Positions 1 through 11,047 of a stretch of 64,000 bases of DNA are shown here, piece by piece. The number at the start of each line of letters is the position of its first letter. Positions within the stretch are counted from its first letter, which is position 1. A model generated the notes under the pieces. The model had not been told where the DNA came from. It did no database searches and was given only the letters and a program-made list of their open reading frames with translations. Both the position numbers and the translations under genes were made by a program. The DNA comes from Balaenoptera acutorostrata. Lineage: Eukaryota; Chordata; Mammalia; Artiodactyla; Balaenopteridae. Where the stretch lies: contig NC_080075.1 in NCBI RefSeq assembly GCF_949987535.1, positions 59,865,636 through 59,929,635 of the forward strand, written 5' to 3'.

Positions 1-128
1 GGCTCAGTAGTTGTGGCTCACGGGCCCAGCCGCCCCGCGGCATGTGGGATCTTCCCAGACCAGGGCTCGAACCCGTGTCCCCTGCACTAGCAGGCAGATT
101 CTCAACCACTGCGCCACCAGGGAAGCCC
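1..128 (-). mobile_element. CHR-family tRNA-derived SINE, cut by the window edge
   Basis: The plus strand reads the complement of the SINE from its middle to its 5' end, finishing in GGGAAGCCC at 128. The pol III B-box complement lies near 66-76 (GGGCTCGAACC). The 3' half and tail lie outside the window. The right flank resembles L1 ORF2, so the SINE appears inserted in an older L1. Confidence 0.9.
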
Positions 129-167
129 TGAACACTTTTTGATGTGTTCATTGGCCAACTGTGTTGT

Positions 168-540
168 CTTTTTTTTCCTGTTTTATTGAGATATAACTAA
201 CACACAGCATGGTATAAGTTTAAGGTGTACAGATTTGACTTACATACATCATGAAATGATTAACACAATAAATTTAGTGAATGTTCATCATCTTATATAG
301 ATATAAAATTAAAGAAATAGAAAAAAATTTATTTCTTGTGATGAGAACTCTTAGAATTTATTCTCTCAACTTTGACATGTAACATACAGCAGTGTTAATT
401 ATATTTATCATGTTGTACATTACATCCCTAGTAATCATTTATCTATAACTGGGAGTTTGTATCTTTTTACCAACTTCATTCAATTGCCCCTCCCCCCATC
501 CCTACCTCTGGTAACCACAAATCTGATCTCTTTTTCTATG
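168..540 (-). mobile_element. L1 3'UTR fragment (L1MA/L1MB-like)
   Basis: A T-run at 168-176 is followed by the complement of an ancestral mammalian L1 3'UTR (TTTTATTGAGATATAA, then the CATCATGAAATGATTAACAC region, then the C-rich pyrimidine stretch near 486-515). The flanks at 129-167 and 1712-1755 both resemble adjacent parts of one older L1 ORF2. The whole 168-1711 block may therefore be a single insertion into that L1. Confidence 0.65.
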
Positions 541-544
541 AGCT

Positions 545-775
545 TGTTTGTTTGTTTGTTTTTGAAGTATAATTGACGTACAACACTATGTTAGTTCCTT
601 TACACAACATAGTGATTCGATATTTCTATACATTGTTTAATGATCACCACAATAAGTCTAGTTACCATCTGTCACCATACAAAGATATTACATAGTTATT
701 GACTATGTTCACCACACTACACATAGCCATATATATATACACACACACATATATACGTATATATGATTATTTTAA
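545..775 (-). mobile_element. Second tandem L1 3'UTR fragment
   Basis: This repeats the start of the preceding 3'UTR fragment: AAGTATAATTGACGTACAAC, the GTGATTCGATATTT motif and the CACCACAATAAGTCTAGTTA motif. It comes from a second copy joined head to tail in the same orientation. It ends in an alternating TA/CA tract. Confidence 0.6.
727..765. repeat. TA/CA dinucleotide-rich simple repeat
   Basis: Alternating (AT)n and (AC)n runs are directly visible. They probably expanded inside the L1 3'UTR fragment. Confidence 0.8.
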
Positions 776-975
776 GTTGCTGATCTCTTAAGTTCAAATG
801 TATTTTAACAACCCTGCACTTTTACCTACCCTTCATGTTTACTGTTTTGGAAGTCATATTTTACATTGTTTTGTTTTGTGTATCCCTTAACTACTTATTG
901 TAGATATAGATGATTTTACTACTTTTGTCTTTTAACCTTCCTACTAGGTTTATATACGGCTGACTTACTGCCTTT
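776..975 (-). mobile_element. Possible internal non-coding L1M fragment
   Basis: The stretch containing GTATCCCTTAACTACTTATT and TAGATATAGATGATTTTACT resembles, from memory, the complement of the spacer upstream of ORF2 in old L1M elements. I cannot align it, so the family and limits are tentative. Confidence 0.35.
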
Positions 976-999
976 CCTGTATATTTGCCTTTACTACTG

Positions 1000-1672
1000 A
1001 GATTTTTCCTGGTGGGCAGGGCCAGGTCCCAGAGCTAATAAAATGGCATTCCAAAATAAAGCTTGCCAGCACCAATGTCCTCGTAGTAGAACAAGCTCCC
1101 CAAAATGGCTGCCGCCACTGTCTGTGTCCGTGGGATGAGCTTCCATTGCCTCCTGCCTCTCCGGGAGGCTCTGCAAGGGTACATCTGACCCAGGCTCCTT
1201 TCAAATTATTGCTTCTGCCCTGGATCCCAAAGTGTGTGTGAAGTTTTGTACGCACCCTTTAAGAGTGGAGTCTATTATCCCACAGCCCTCCGGGTCTCCT
1301 GAAGGCTTTGCTAGCCTTCAAAGCCAAACATTCTGGGGGCCCATCTTCCCGGTGCAGGACCCCTGGGCTGGGGAGCCTGATGTGGAGCTCGAAACCCTCG
1401 CTCTTTGGGGAGAACCTCTGCAATTGTAAATATCCTCCTGTTTGTGGGTCGCACACCAGGAGGTATGGGTCTTGACTCTACCGTGTCTCCATCCCTCTAA
1501 CCCATCTCATTGTGGTTCCTTCTTTATATCTTTAGCTGTAGAAGATCTTTTCTGCTAGTCTTTTGATTTTTCTCATCAATAGTTGCTCTGTAAATAGTTG
1601 TAATTTTGGTGTGCCCATGGGAGGAGGTGAGCTCAGGGTTTTCCTGAGCCATCTTGGCTACTCCCCACTGTG
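1000..1672 (-). mobile_element. L1 5'UTR fragment
   Basis: This aligns by eye with the 5'UTR of L1-B at 30500-30979. Shared landmarks are AAGAGTGGAGTCT, GCTAGCCTTCAAAG, GAGCCTGA(T/C)GTGG, CCATCTCATTGTG and, at the right end, the complement of the L1 5' terminus (GCCATCTTGGCTACTCCC). It contains no ORF1. In element orientation it runs from the 5' end at 1672 straight toward 3'UTR-type sequence at 168-775, as if the coding part were missing. Confidence 0.7.
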
Positions 1673-1711
1673 CTTCCTTTTTCACTTTTATTTATTTATT
1701 TATTTATTTAG

Positions 1712-2730
1712 TGAAGTGCCTGTTCAAGTCTTGTCTATTTTTTAAATAACTAGGTTGTCTTTTTTTATTTCAGCAGTTTAAAAAAATTTTTAAATCCCTT
1801 CTAGATATATGCCCCATGTCAGCTCATTTCAACCTTTGAATAGAGTAAACATGTTTACTTAAGTGTTTTTATCTGAATATTCTAATATCTACTGTCTAAG
1901 TGGATCTGGTCGTGTTATTTCTACTAACTTTTTGCTCTTGGTAGCTTGATTCATCATGTGTTTGTTTGTTTTTTATTGTGAATTCATGTTTCTTGGGAGT
2001 TTATCTGTGGAAATTCTTTCAGATTTTGGTTTTAAGACATTTTCTTCCAGAACACTTGTTGCCTCCGCTCAGTGCCAAGGTGTACTACTAATTCATGACC
2101 ACTTTAAGTTATTGGCTAAGGCTAGTGGGGAGCTGCAGAAGCAAGTAATATGATTTTTGCTCCAGTCCAATTGAGATTAGTCTTCTGGTTAAGAATTTTC
2201 AGGACAGGTGATCATTCCTCCTCAGCCCTAATGGATGAGGTAATGGAAATGAAATAGGCAGATATCTTTATTTCCTTCTTGTGCAGTATCTTTTAAAAAT
2301 TCCAGTTTATTCTTTCACTAAGGTGTCAGCTCTAGGGGATTTTGCTTTTTGTGAGAGTCTCTGATCCAACTTGCCACTTGCTATATAGTCCCTACATTTA
2401 CCCCTGTTCTTTAGTCACACAGCCTGGTAAGCATGAAGCTCTGGGCCTCTAGGGGTCAGCAGATGTTCCCGTGACAGATACCTACATCAGCATTTTGTTC
2501 CCTATCGGATTCTGCTTCTTGTCACTTTCTCGGCCTCTGAGGATTGCTCTCAATTTCTCATCAGTTCTTCTATGCAGTTGTAGAGGTTTCTTTTCTATTC
2601 TTTCTTTCTGCTCCCCTACCCCACAAGGAATCCAGCTTTTTGAAATATTCTGTACTATGAGGATTTTTCATGAAATCTCATGTTTCTTATTGTGTAAAAA
2701 TAATGAAGTATTTTTTTCTTAAATAAGCTA
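1712..2730 (-). mobile_element. Probable ancient L1 remnant (ORF2 scrap plus L1M 5'-region-like sequence)
   Basis: Bases 1712-1755 resemble the complement of the 3' part of L1 ORF2 (CTGTTCAAGTCTTGTC). Bases from about 1850 to 2160 contain phrases seen in old L1M 5' regions, such as TTCTAATATCT, GAGTTTATCTGTGG and TTCTTCCAGA. From 2160 to 2730 I see nothing specific. The short open frame at 2471-2722 has no recognisable protein. Confidence 0.3.
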
Positions 2731-4175
2731 TAGATTCAAGATAATCATTATAAAATGTCACTTTCCCTTGCCTTATGTTATTTCTTGAATGGGATGGAAA
2801 TTGTTGGGGTTAATCCTAACAGATTAGAAATGTCCATGTGAGTGGGCCATATGGGCCAGAGGGGAGAATACTTGAAAATTAACAATAGACAGTGAGGGAA
2901 GCTGGCTGAGAGGATGCTACTTTCATATTGCACTTATTTCACCTTAGATGTCGTTAAGAGGAACTAGGAAGGGAAAATATTTTGATTGGTGTTGCAAGTG
3001 ATTTCACAAATTGCCTGCTTAAATTTAAAGATGGAAGAAATTAGAATAGAATTCATTTTGTTTGGAAATAGTGTGTTTAATATATTATTTAAGGTCGATT
3101 TAACAAATAATAAAATGTACACAATTGCCTTACAGATACTGTTGACTAACATGTGAACACTGACTTGCCAGTACAGTGGGTCCCTAATCTATATAATTTA
3201 ACAACACATAGGAATTATTGGTCTAAAAAACTTTTATTATTAATGCAAAATGACCAATTTTGATTTTTGAGTTGTTTTTAGCTAGCAGTTGAAATTTATT
3301 CTTATTTTAAAAAGAACATCTCTGGCTGTTTAAATGTTGTTTAAGTTCCACATTTAAAAATAAATCCATTAAACAGTAAAGTTCTTCATATGTTTTCATC
3401 TAAGCAAAAGCATATAAGTAGAGATTATTTTTTAACATTTATGAAGCACATTTTTGAATCTAGATGCAACTGCTAAAAGATAATTCTGGTATTGTAATTT
3501 TAATTGTCCTTTTACTGATTTCTATTGCCTAAATTATATAATTTAAATGTTTAATGTATAATATACCTGATTTTTAAGAAACAATTTTACATAAGTGGAA
3601 GGCAAGTATATAAACCCTTATATAATACCACTTTCATTGCAGGTTAAAAATGGTTAGGCTTGAAGCTCAAGAGCAAATCATCTTTTATAAAAGAAAAATG
3701 AATTTTAATATGATTTAATAATTTCCTTTTTAGTTCCTCATCCACAAATTAAATATTAAATAAAACATTTACTTTGTAACTTGTTTAATTTATAAAACAT
3801 GCCCATAGTATTGTTAAATTTATTATATACTTTATTGTTTTTGGCTGGGACATTCTATGACTTAATAATTATGCAGTGTTGACTTGTGTATATTATTGTA
3901 CAGATTTTATGGGTAACACTATCCTTTAAAGAACTTTTTCCCTATTAAGTTAAGTGAGTTAAAAATGAATGCTAATATTTATTTTAAAATAGCCAATAAA
4001 GCAAAATTTTCCTTTTAGTCAGTTTTTAAGTGAAACTCTAATTTTTTAATTACTGGTTTATACTACTTCAGCCAGGACAAAATGTATTAAGAGTAGAATT
4101 TATATAACCAGTGGAAGGGACATTGATAGGAATTTTACCTTCTAAGGACTATTAAGTGTAGAGAAAACTTCCTGA
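2731..4175. other. AT-rich unique-looking DNA
   Basis: The stretch is A/T-rich, with no open frame longer than about 60 codons and no transposon signature I recognise, apart from one copy of a roughly 45-bp repeat at 3329-3373. Confidence 0.5.
3329..3373 (+). repeat. Copy 1 of a dispersed ~45-bp direct repeat
   Basis: The segment runs from TTAAATGTTGTTTAAG to AATAAATCCATTAAA. It recurs with a few mismatches at 4176-4219 in the same orientation, about 850 bp downstream. Confidence 0.6.
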
Positions 4176-4219
4176 TTAAATGTTACTTAAGCTCCACTTT
4201 AAAAAATAAATCCATTAAA
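4176..4219 (+). repeat. Copy 2 of a dispersed ~45-bp direct repeat
   Basis: This partner of 3329-3373 shares TTAAATGTT, TTAAG(T/C)TCCAC and AAATAAATCCATTAAA. The two copies bracket about 800 bp of AT-rich DNA. Confidence 0.6.
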
Positions 4220-4224
4220 TGATA

Positions 4225-4795
4225 TTCCCTTGTGGCAGAGTGCTAATTGTTCTCCAGTAACCATCTCTCATTTTTCTTTTATAGAAATAACATCCCCCAG
4301 CCAAAGTTGTAACTGGGCACACAGCCATACAACTTGATCACCTTTCCCAGCCTCCCTGATAGCCAGACGTGAGCTGCAGATACGTCTCTGCCGCAAAAGT
4401 GTGCGTGCTAGTGATATGTGTAGCCTTCTGGTCATATTCTCTGTAAAGGAAATTTCTTGCCCTTCATTTTCTCTTCTTCCTCTTCTGACAGTCTGACATA
4501 CAGATAAGATGTTGCAGAGCTAGTTCTAGACATACACAATAGGGTAGAACTCCAAGGGACAGCAAGACAAGAAAGAAGGACCTGGGTCCTTGGAGACCTT
4601 GTGGGACTGAACTTGCCTTTCTATCTACCAGTTCTGCACTGGGACCACCTACCAATTCTAGACTGTTAGAGAAGAAAGAAAAGAACTTCTGTCTTGACTG
4701 AGCCGATTGAGTCACTGTATTTTTGAGTCTCTTATAAATATACCTGTTTAGTCTATATCCTAACAATACATCTAAAAATAAGCTAATACAACTTC
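4225..4795 (+). mobile_element. Ancient LTR-like repeat (MaLR/MLT type, tentative)
   Basis: Sequence such as CAGTAACCATCTCTCATTTT, AACTGGGCACACAGCCAT and the terminal GTCTATATCCTAACAATACA matches a widely dispersed mammalian repeat that I associate with MaLR-type LTRs. The 100-codon minus-strand frame here (4464-4766) has no protein character. Confidence 0.4.
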
Positions 4796-4814
4796 TATGT
4801 CTGTCCTGTTCGGT

Positions 4815-4972
4815 AAGGTCATCATCACCTTGTGGTTGTTGAGCACTTTAAATAAGGCTAGTGAGATTGAGGAACTGAATCTTATTGTATTTAATTTAAT
4901 TTTAATTCATTTAAATTTAAATAGCCCATGTAGCTAGTGGGTACCATATTGGACAACACAACTCTAAAATTT
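4815..4972 (+). mobile_element. hAT-Charlie-like DNA transposon fragment
   Basis: The pattern GTTGAGCACTTTAAATAAGG, GAGGAACTGAATCTTATT and GCTAGTGGGTACCATATTGG is a degenerate form of a common mammalian non-autonomous hAT-Charlie element. The central AT-rich palindrome-like stretch is typical of it. Confidence 0.5.
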
Positions 4973-5078
4973 TAGACATTATGTATACAACTAATAAATG
5001 AAATTTTATACATTTATCAGATTAAAGTTTTACAGGGACAAAAACATTGTTTACAAAAATTCTTTTTAGATGAAATAA

Positions 5079-5297
5079 CAGTAGACCCTTGAACAACACA
5101 GGTTTAAACTGAGTGAGTCCAATTATACATGGATTTTTTTCACTAAATACATACTACAGTACCACATGATCTGTGAGTGGTTGAACCTGTGGATGTGGAA
5201 CTGCTTATACAAAGAGCTGACTGTCAAGTTATACATGAATTTTTGACTTGCTAGACAGTCAGTGCCCCTAACCCATGAGTTGTTCAAGGGTAAACTG
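5079..5297. mobile_element. Tigger-type (Tc1/mariner) MITE, MER2-like
   Basis: The left terminus CAGTAGACCCTTGAACAAC is an inverted copy of the right terminus (GTTGTTCAAGGGTAAACTG) with two mismatches. That is the terminal inverted repeat of the pogo/Tigger lineage. A TA dinucleotide follows the right end at 5298-5299 and a near-TA precedes the left end. At 219 bp it has no transposase and would have been mobilised in trans. Confidence 0.8.
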
Positions 5298-5299
5298 TA

Positions 5300-5395
5300 C
5301 AGTTGACATACAATATCATGTTAGTTTCAGGTGTACTACATAGTGATTTGACATTTGCATACATTATGAAGTGATCACGAAAATAGGTCTAGTAA
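5300..5395 (-). mobile_element. L1 3'UTR scrap
   Basis: CAGTTGACATACAATATCAT, GTGATTTGACATTTGC and GATCACGAAAATAGGTCTAG match the L1 3'UTR fragments at 545-700. It abuts old L1 ORF2 sequence on its right. Confidence 0.65.
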
Positions 5396-6275
5396 CCCTC
5401 TGTTTTGGTTATAGTAGCTTACAGTATAGTTTGAAATCATTGAGAGTGCTACTTCCAGTTTTGTTCTTCTTCCTCAAGATTGCTTTGCCTATTTGGGGTC
5501 TTTTGTGTTCCCGTACAAATTTTAGAATTATCTGGTATAGCTCTATGAAAAATGCCATTGGTATTTTGATAGGAATTGTATTGAATCTGTAGAATTGCAT
5601 AGTATGGTCATTTTAACAATACTAATTCTTCCAATCCATGAACATAGTATATCTTTCCATTTTTTGTTTTCTTCAGTTTCTTTCATCAAGGTCTTAATAG
5701 CTTTCTGAGTACCAGCTTTTACCTCCTTGGTTAAATTTATTCTTAGTTATTTTACTCTTTTTGACACAATTATAAATTGTATTATTTTCTTAATTTCTCT
5801 TTCTAATAGTTCATAGTTAGTGTAAAGAAATTCAACAGATTTCTGTATATTAATATTTTTATCCTGCAACGTTATTGAATTCATTGATGACTTTTAATAG
5901 TTTTTAGGCGGTGTCTTTAGGATTTTTTATATATATTGTCATGTCATCTGCAAGCAGAGACAGTTTTACTTCTTCCTTTTTAATTTGGATTCCTTTTGTT
6001 TCTTTTTCTTGTCTGATTGCTCTGGCTAGGATTTCCAATATTATGTTCAGTAAAAGTGGCAGGTGTGAGATGCTTGTCTTGTTCTTGATCTTAGAGGAAA
6101 TGCCTTCAAGTTTTCACCAGTAAGCATGATGTTAGCTAAGGGTTTGTCATATATGGCCTTTATTATGTTGTGATGTGTGCTCTCTATACCCACTTTGTGA
6201 AGAGTTTTTATCATAAATAGATGTTGAATTTTGTCAAAAGCTTCTTCTGAATCTATTCAGATGATCATATGATTT
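5396..6275 (-). pseudogene. Decayed L1 ORF2 fragment (reverse transcriptase region)
   Basis: The complement encodes scattered L1 ORF2 reverse transcriptase segments in several frames. Recognisable sites include the region of the catalytic FADD box (5943-5954), which now reads LADD because the phenylalanine codon has changed. Upstream parts of the RT lie near 6090-6275. Many indels break the frame, and divergence from the young L1 copies is much higher than among those copies. It is therefore an older insertion, and L1-A lies immediately to its right. It has no ORF1 and no endonuclease domain, and cannot make a functional protein. Confidence 0.8.
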
Positions 6276-7136
6276 TTTTTTAAATTAAAAAAATTTTGTA
6301 AAAATTTTATTTATTTATTTATTTACATCTTTATTGGAGTATAATTGATTTACAATGGTGTTAGTTTCTGCTGTGTAACAAAGTGAATCAGCTATACATA
6401 TACATATATCCCCATATCTCCTCCCTCTTGCTTCTCCCTCCCACCCTCCCTATCCCACCCCTCTAGGTGGACACAAAGCACTGAGCTGATCTCCCTGTGT
6501 TATGCGGCTGCTTCCCACTAGCTAGCTATTTTACATTTGGTAGTGTTTATAAGTCCATGCCACTCTCTCACTTCGTCCCAGCTTACATTTCCCCCACCCT
6601 GTGTCCTCAAGTCCATTCTCTATGTCTGCGTCTTTATTACTGTCCTGCCCCTAGGTTCTTCAGAACCTTTTTTTTTTTTTTTAAGATTCCATATATATGT
6701 GTTACCATACAGTATTTGTTTTTCTCTTTCTGACTTACTTCACTCTGTATGACAGTCTCTAGGTCCATCCACCTCACTACAAATAACTCAATTTCATTTC
6801 TTTTTATGGCTGAGTAGTATTCCATAGTATATATGTGCCACATCTTCTTTATCCCTTCATCTATTGATGGACATTTATGTTGCTTCCATGTCCTGGCTAT
6901 TGTAAATAGAGCTGCAGTGAACATTGTGGTCATGCCTGTTTTTGAATTAAGGTTTTCTCAGGGTATATGTCCAGTAGTGGGATTGCTGGGTCCTATGGTA
7001 GTTCTATTTTTAGTTTTTTAAGGAACCTCCATACTGTTCTCCATAGTGGCTGTATCAATTTACATTCCCACCAACAGTGCAAGAGGGTTCCCTTTTCTCC
7101 ACACCCTCTCCAGCATTTATTATTTGTAGATTTTTT

Positions 7137-7153
7137 TTAATGTGATGATCCAT

Positions 7154-7184
<31 letters not shown>

Positions 7185-7448
7185 TGGCTGTGTTGGGTCT
7201 TCGTTTCTATGCGAGGGCTTTCTCTAGTTATGGCAAGTGGGGGCCACTCTTCATTGTGTTGTGTGGGCCTCTCACTATCGCGGCCTCACTTGTTGCGGAG
7301 CACAAGCTCCAGACGCGCAGGCTCAGCAATTGTGGCTCACGGGCTTAGTTGCTCCGTGGCATGTGGGATCTTCCCAGACCAGGGCTCGAACCCGTGTCCC
7401 CTGCATTGGCAGGCAGACTCTCAACCACTGTGCCACCAGGGAAGCCCT
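7137..7448 (-). mobile_element. CHR SINE nested in L1-A ORF2
   Basis: The SINE is full length, with an (ATTT)n tail complement at 7150-7185 and the 5' end GGGAAGCCC complement at 7440-7448. It is flanked by a perfect 15-bp TSD, ATTTGTAGATTTTTT, at 7122-7136 and 7449-7463. It lies in the same orientation as the host L1. Another SINE sits at the homologous position of L1-E (55550-55870). Confidence 0.95.
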
Positions 7449-10184
7449 ATTTGTAGATTTTTTGAGGATGGCCATTCTGACCTGTGTGAGGTGATACCTC
7501 ATTGTAGTTTTGATTTGCATTTCTCTAATGATTAGTGATGTTGAGCATCCTTTCATGTGTTTGTTGGAAATCTATATATCTCCTTTGAGAAATGTCTATT
7601 TAGGACTTCTGCCCATTTTTGGATTGGGTTGTTTGTTTTTTTGATATTGACCTGTATGAGCTGCTTGTGTGTTTTGGAGATTAATCCTTTGTCAGTTGCT
7701 TCATTTGCAAATATTTTCTCCCATTCTGAGGGTTGTCTTTTGGTCTTGCTTATGGTTACCTTTGCTGTGGAAAAGCTTTTAAATTTCATTAGGTCCCATT
7801 TGTTTATTTTTGTTTTTATATCCATTTCTCTAGGGGGTTGGTCAAAAAGGATCTTGCTGTGATGTATGTCATAGAGTATTCTGCCTGTGTTTTCCTCTTA
7901 GAGTTTTGTAGTGTCTGGCCTTACATTTAGGTCTTTAATCCATTTTGAGTTTATTTTTGTGTATGGTGTTAGGGAGTGTTCTAATATCATTCTTTTACAT
8001 GTAGCTGTCCAGTTTTCCTAGCACCACTTACTGAAGAGGCTGTCTTTTCTCTATTGTATACTCTTGCCTTCTTTATCAAAGATAAAATGACCATGTGTGC
8101 GTGGGTTTATCTCTGGGCTTTCTATCCTGTTCCATTGATCTATATTTCTGTTTTTGTGCCAGTACCATACTGTCCTGATTACTGTAACTTTGTAGTATAG
8201 TCTGAAGTCCGGGAGCCTGATTCCTCCAGCTCTGTTTTTCTTCCTCAAGATTGCTTTGGATATTCAAGGTCTTTTGTGTTTGCATGCAAATTGTGAAATT
8301 TTTGGTTCTAGTTCTGTGAAAAATGCCATTGGTAGTTTGATAAGAATTGCATTGAATCTGTAGATTGATTTGTGTAGTATAGTCGTTTTCACAATGTTGA
8401 TTCTTCCAATCCAAAACATGGTATATCTCTCCATTTGTTGGTATCATCATTAGTTTCTGTCATCAGTGTCTTATAGTTTTCTGCATACAGGTCTTTTGTC
8501 TCCTTAGGTAAGTTTATTCCTAGATATTTGACTCTTTTTGTTGCAGTGGTAAATGGGAGTGTTTCCTTAATTTCACCTTCAGATTTTTCATCATTAGTGT
8601 ATAGGGTTGCAATAGATTTCTGTGCATGAATTTTGTATCCTGCTACTTTACCAAATTCATTGATTAGCTCTAGTAATTTTCCGGTAGCATCTTTAGGATT
8701 CTCTATGTATAGTATCATGTCATCTACAAACAGTGACAGCTTTACTTCTTCTTTTCCAATTTGGATTCCTTTTATTTCTCTTTCTTCTCTGATTGCTGTG
8801 GCTAAAACTTCCAAAACTATGTTGAATAATAGTGGTGAGAGTGAGCAACCTTGTGTTGTCCCTGATCTTAGAGGAAATGGTTTCAGTTTTTCACCATTGA
8901 GAACGATGTTGGCTGTGGGTTTGTCATATATGGCCTTTATTATGTTGATGTAGGTTCCCTCTATGCCTACTTTCTGGAGAGTTTTTATCATAAATGGGTG
9001 TTGAATTTTGTTGAAAGCTTTTTCTGCATCTATTGAGATTATCATATGTTTTTTTATCCTTCGTTTTTGTTAATATGGTGTATCACAGTGATTTGTGTAT
9101 ATTGAAGAATCCTTGCATTCTTGGGATAAACCCCACTTGCTCATGGTGTATGATCCTTTTAATGTGCTGTTGGATTCTGTTTGCTAGTATTTTGTTGAGG
9201 TTTTTTGTATCTATGTTTATCAGTGATATTGGACTGTAATTTTGTTTCTTTGTGACACCTTTGTCTCGTTTTGGTATCAGGGTGGTGGTGGTCTCGTAGA
9301 ATGTGTTTGGGAGTCTTCCTCCCTCTGCTGTATTTTGGAAGAGTTTGAGAAGGATAGGTGTTAGCTTTTCTCCAAATGTTTGATAGAATCCGCCTGTTAA
9401 GCCACATGGTCCTGGGATTTTGTTTGTTGGAATATTTTTAATCACAGTTTCAATTTCAGTGCTTGTGATTGGTCTGTTCATATTTTCTATTTCTTCCTGT
9501 TTCTGTCCTGGAAGGTTGTACGTTTCTAAGAATTTGTCCAATTCTTCCAGGTTATCCATTTTATTGCCATATAGTTGCTTGTAGTAGTCTCTTATGATCC
9601 TTTGTATTTCTGTGGTGTCAGTTGTAATTTCTCCTGTTTCATTTCTAATTTTATTGATTTGAATCCTCTCCGTTTTTGTCTTCATGAGCTAGGCTAAAGT
9701 TTTATCAATTTTGTTTATCTTCTCAAAAAACCAACTTTTAGTTTTATTGATCTCTGCTATTGTTTTCTTCGTTTCTATTTCATTTATTTCTCATCTGATC
9801 TTTATGATTTCTTTCTTCCAAGTAACTTTGGTGGGTTTTTTTGTTCTTCTTTCTCTAGTTGCTTTATGTATAAGGTTAGATCATTTATTTGATATTTTTC
9901 TTGTTTCTTGAGGTGAAATTCAATTACTATAGACTTCCCTCTTAGAACTGCTTTTGCTGCATCCCATAGGTTTTGGATCATCATGTTTTCATTGTCATTT
10001 GTCTCTATGTATGTTTTGACTTTCGGTTTCATTTCTTCAGTGTTCTCTTGGTTATTTAGTAGTGTATTGTTTAGCCTCCATATGTTTGTGGCTTTTTTAC
10101 AGTATTATTCCTGTAATTGATTTCTAATCTCACAGCATTCTGGTTTGGAAAAGATGCTTGATATGATTTCAATTTTCTTTCTTT

Positions 10185-10336
10185 TTTTTTTTTAAATTTT
10201 ACAGGCATTTATTTATTTATTTAATTTTTAAAACATCTTTATTGGAGTATAATTGCTTTACAATGGTGTGTTAGTTTCTGCTGTATAACAAAATGAGTCA
10301 GCTATATGTATACATATATCCCCTCCCTCTTGTGTC
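10185..10336 (-). mobile_element. Short L1 3' end inserted in L1-A ORF2
   Basis: A T-run at 10185-10193 is followed by the complement of an L1 3' terminus (ACATCTTTATTGGAGTATAA, TGTTAGTTTCTGCTG). The fragment ends after about 150 bp, where ORF2 sequence resumes (CTTAAATTTTCCAAGGC). It is a strongly 5'-truncated retrotransposition event that disrupts the ORF2 N-terminal half. I found no clear TSD. Confidence 0.8.
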
Positions 10337-11047
10337 AGTATTCTTAAATTTTCCAAGGCTTGATTTGTGACCCAAAACGTGATCTATCCTGGAGAATGTT
10401 CCATGTGCACTTGAGAAGAAAGTGTATTCTGCTGCTTTCGAGTGGAATGTCCTATAAATATCAGTTAAGTCTGTCTGGTCTATTGTGTCATTTAAAGCTT
10501 GTGTTTCCTTATTTATTTTCTGTCTGGATGATCTGTCCATTGGTTTATGTGGGGTGTTAAAGTCCCCCACTATTTTTGTGTTACTGTCGATTTCCCCTTT
10601 TATGGCTGTTAGCATCTGCCTTATGTATTGTGGTGCTCCTCTGTTGGGTGCATAAATATTTATAATTTTTATATCTTCTTGTATTGATTCCTTGATCATT
10701 ATGTAGTGTCCTTCCTTATATCTTGTAACAGTCTTTATTTATAGTCTATTTTGTCTGATCTGAGTATTGCTACTCCAGCTTTCTTTTGATTTCCATTTGC
10801 ATGGAATATCTTTTTCCATCCCCTCACTTTCACTCTGTATGTGTCCCTAGCTCTGAAGTGGGTCTCTTGTAGATAGCATACATATGGGTCTTGTTTTTGT
10901 ATCCATTCAGCCAGTCTGTGTCTTTTGCTTTGAGCATTTAATCTGTTTACTTTCAAGGTAATTATCGGTATGTATGTTCCTATTACCATTTTCTTAATTG
11001 TTTTGGGTTTGTTATTGTAGGTCTTTTCCTTTTCTTGTTTTTCCTGC

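Larger units (their letters stand above)
6637..10989 (-). pseudogene. L1-A ORF2 (endonuclease/reverse transcriptase), broken
   Basis: ORF2 encodes the L1 endonuclease (N-terminal ~240 residues), reverse transcriptase and C-terminal Cys-rich domain that carry out target-primed reverse transcription. The start is the ATG complement at 10987-10989, at the family-typical distance after the ORF1 stop. Endonuclease motifs QETHF, GDFN and SRIDH are visible, but the first asparagine motif is altered and frames shift repeatedly. The RT catalytic box at 8719-8730 reads FVDD instead of FADD. A roughly 150-bp L1 insertion near 10185-10336 and a SINE at 7137-7448 interrupt it further. The longest surviving frames are 9685-9083 and 9045-8389. 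Confidence 0.85.
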
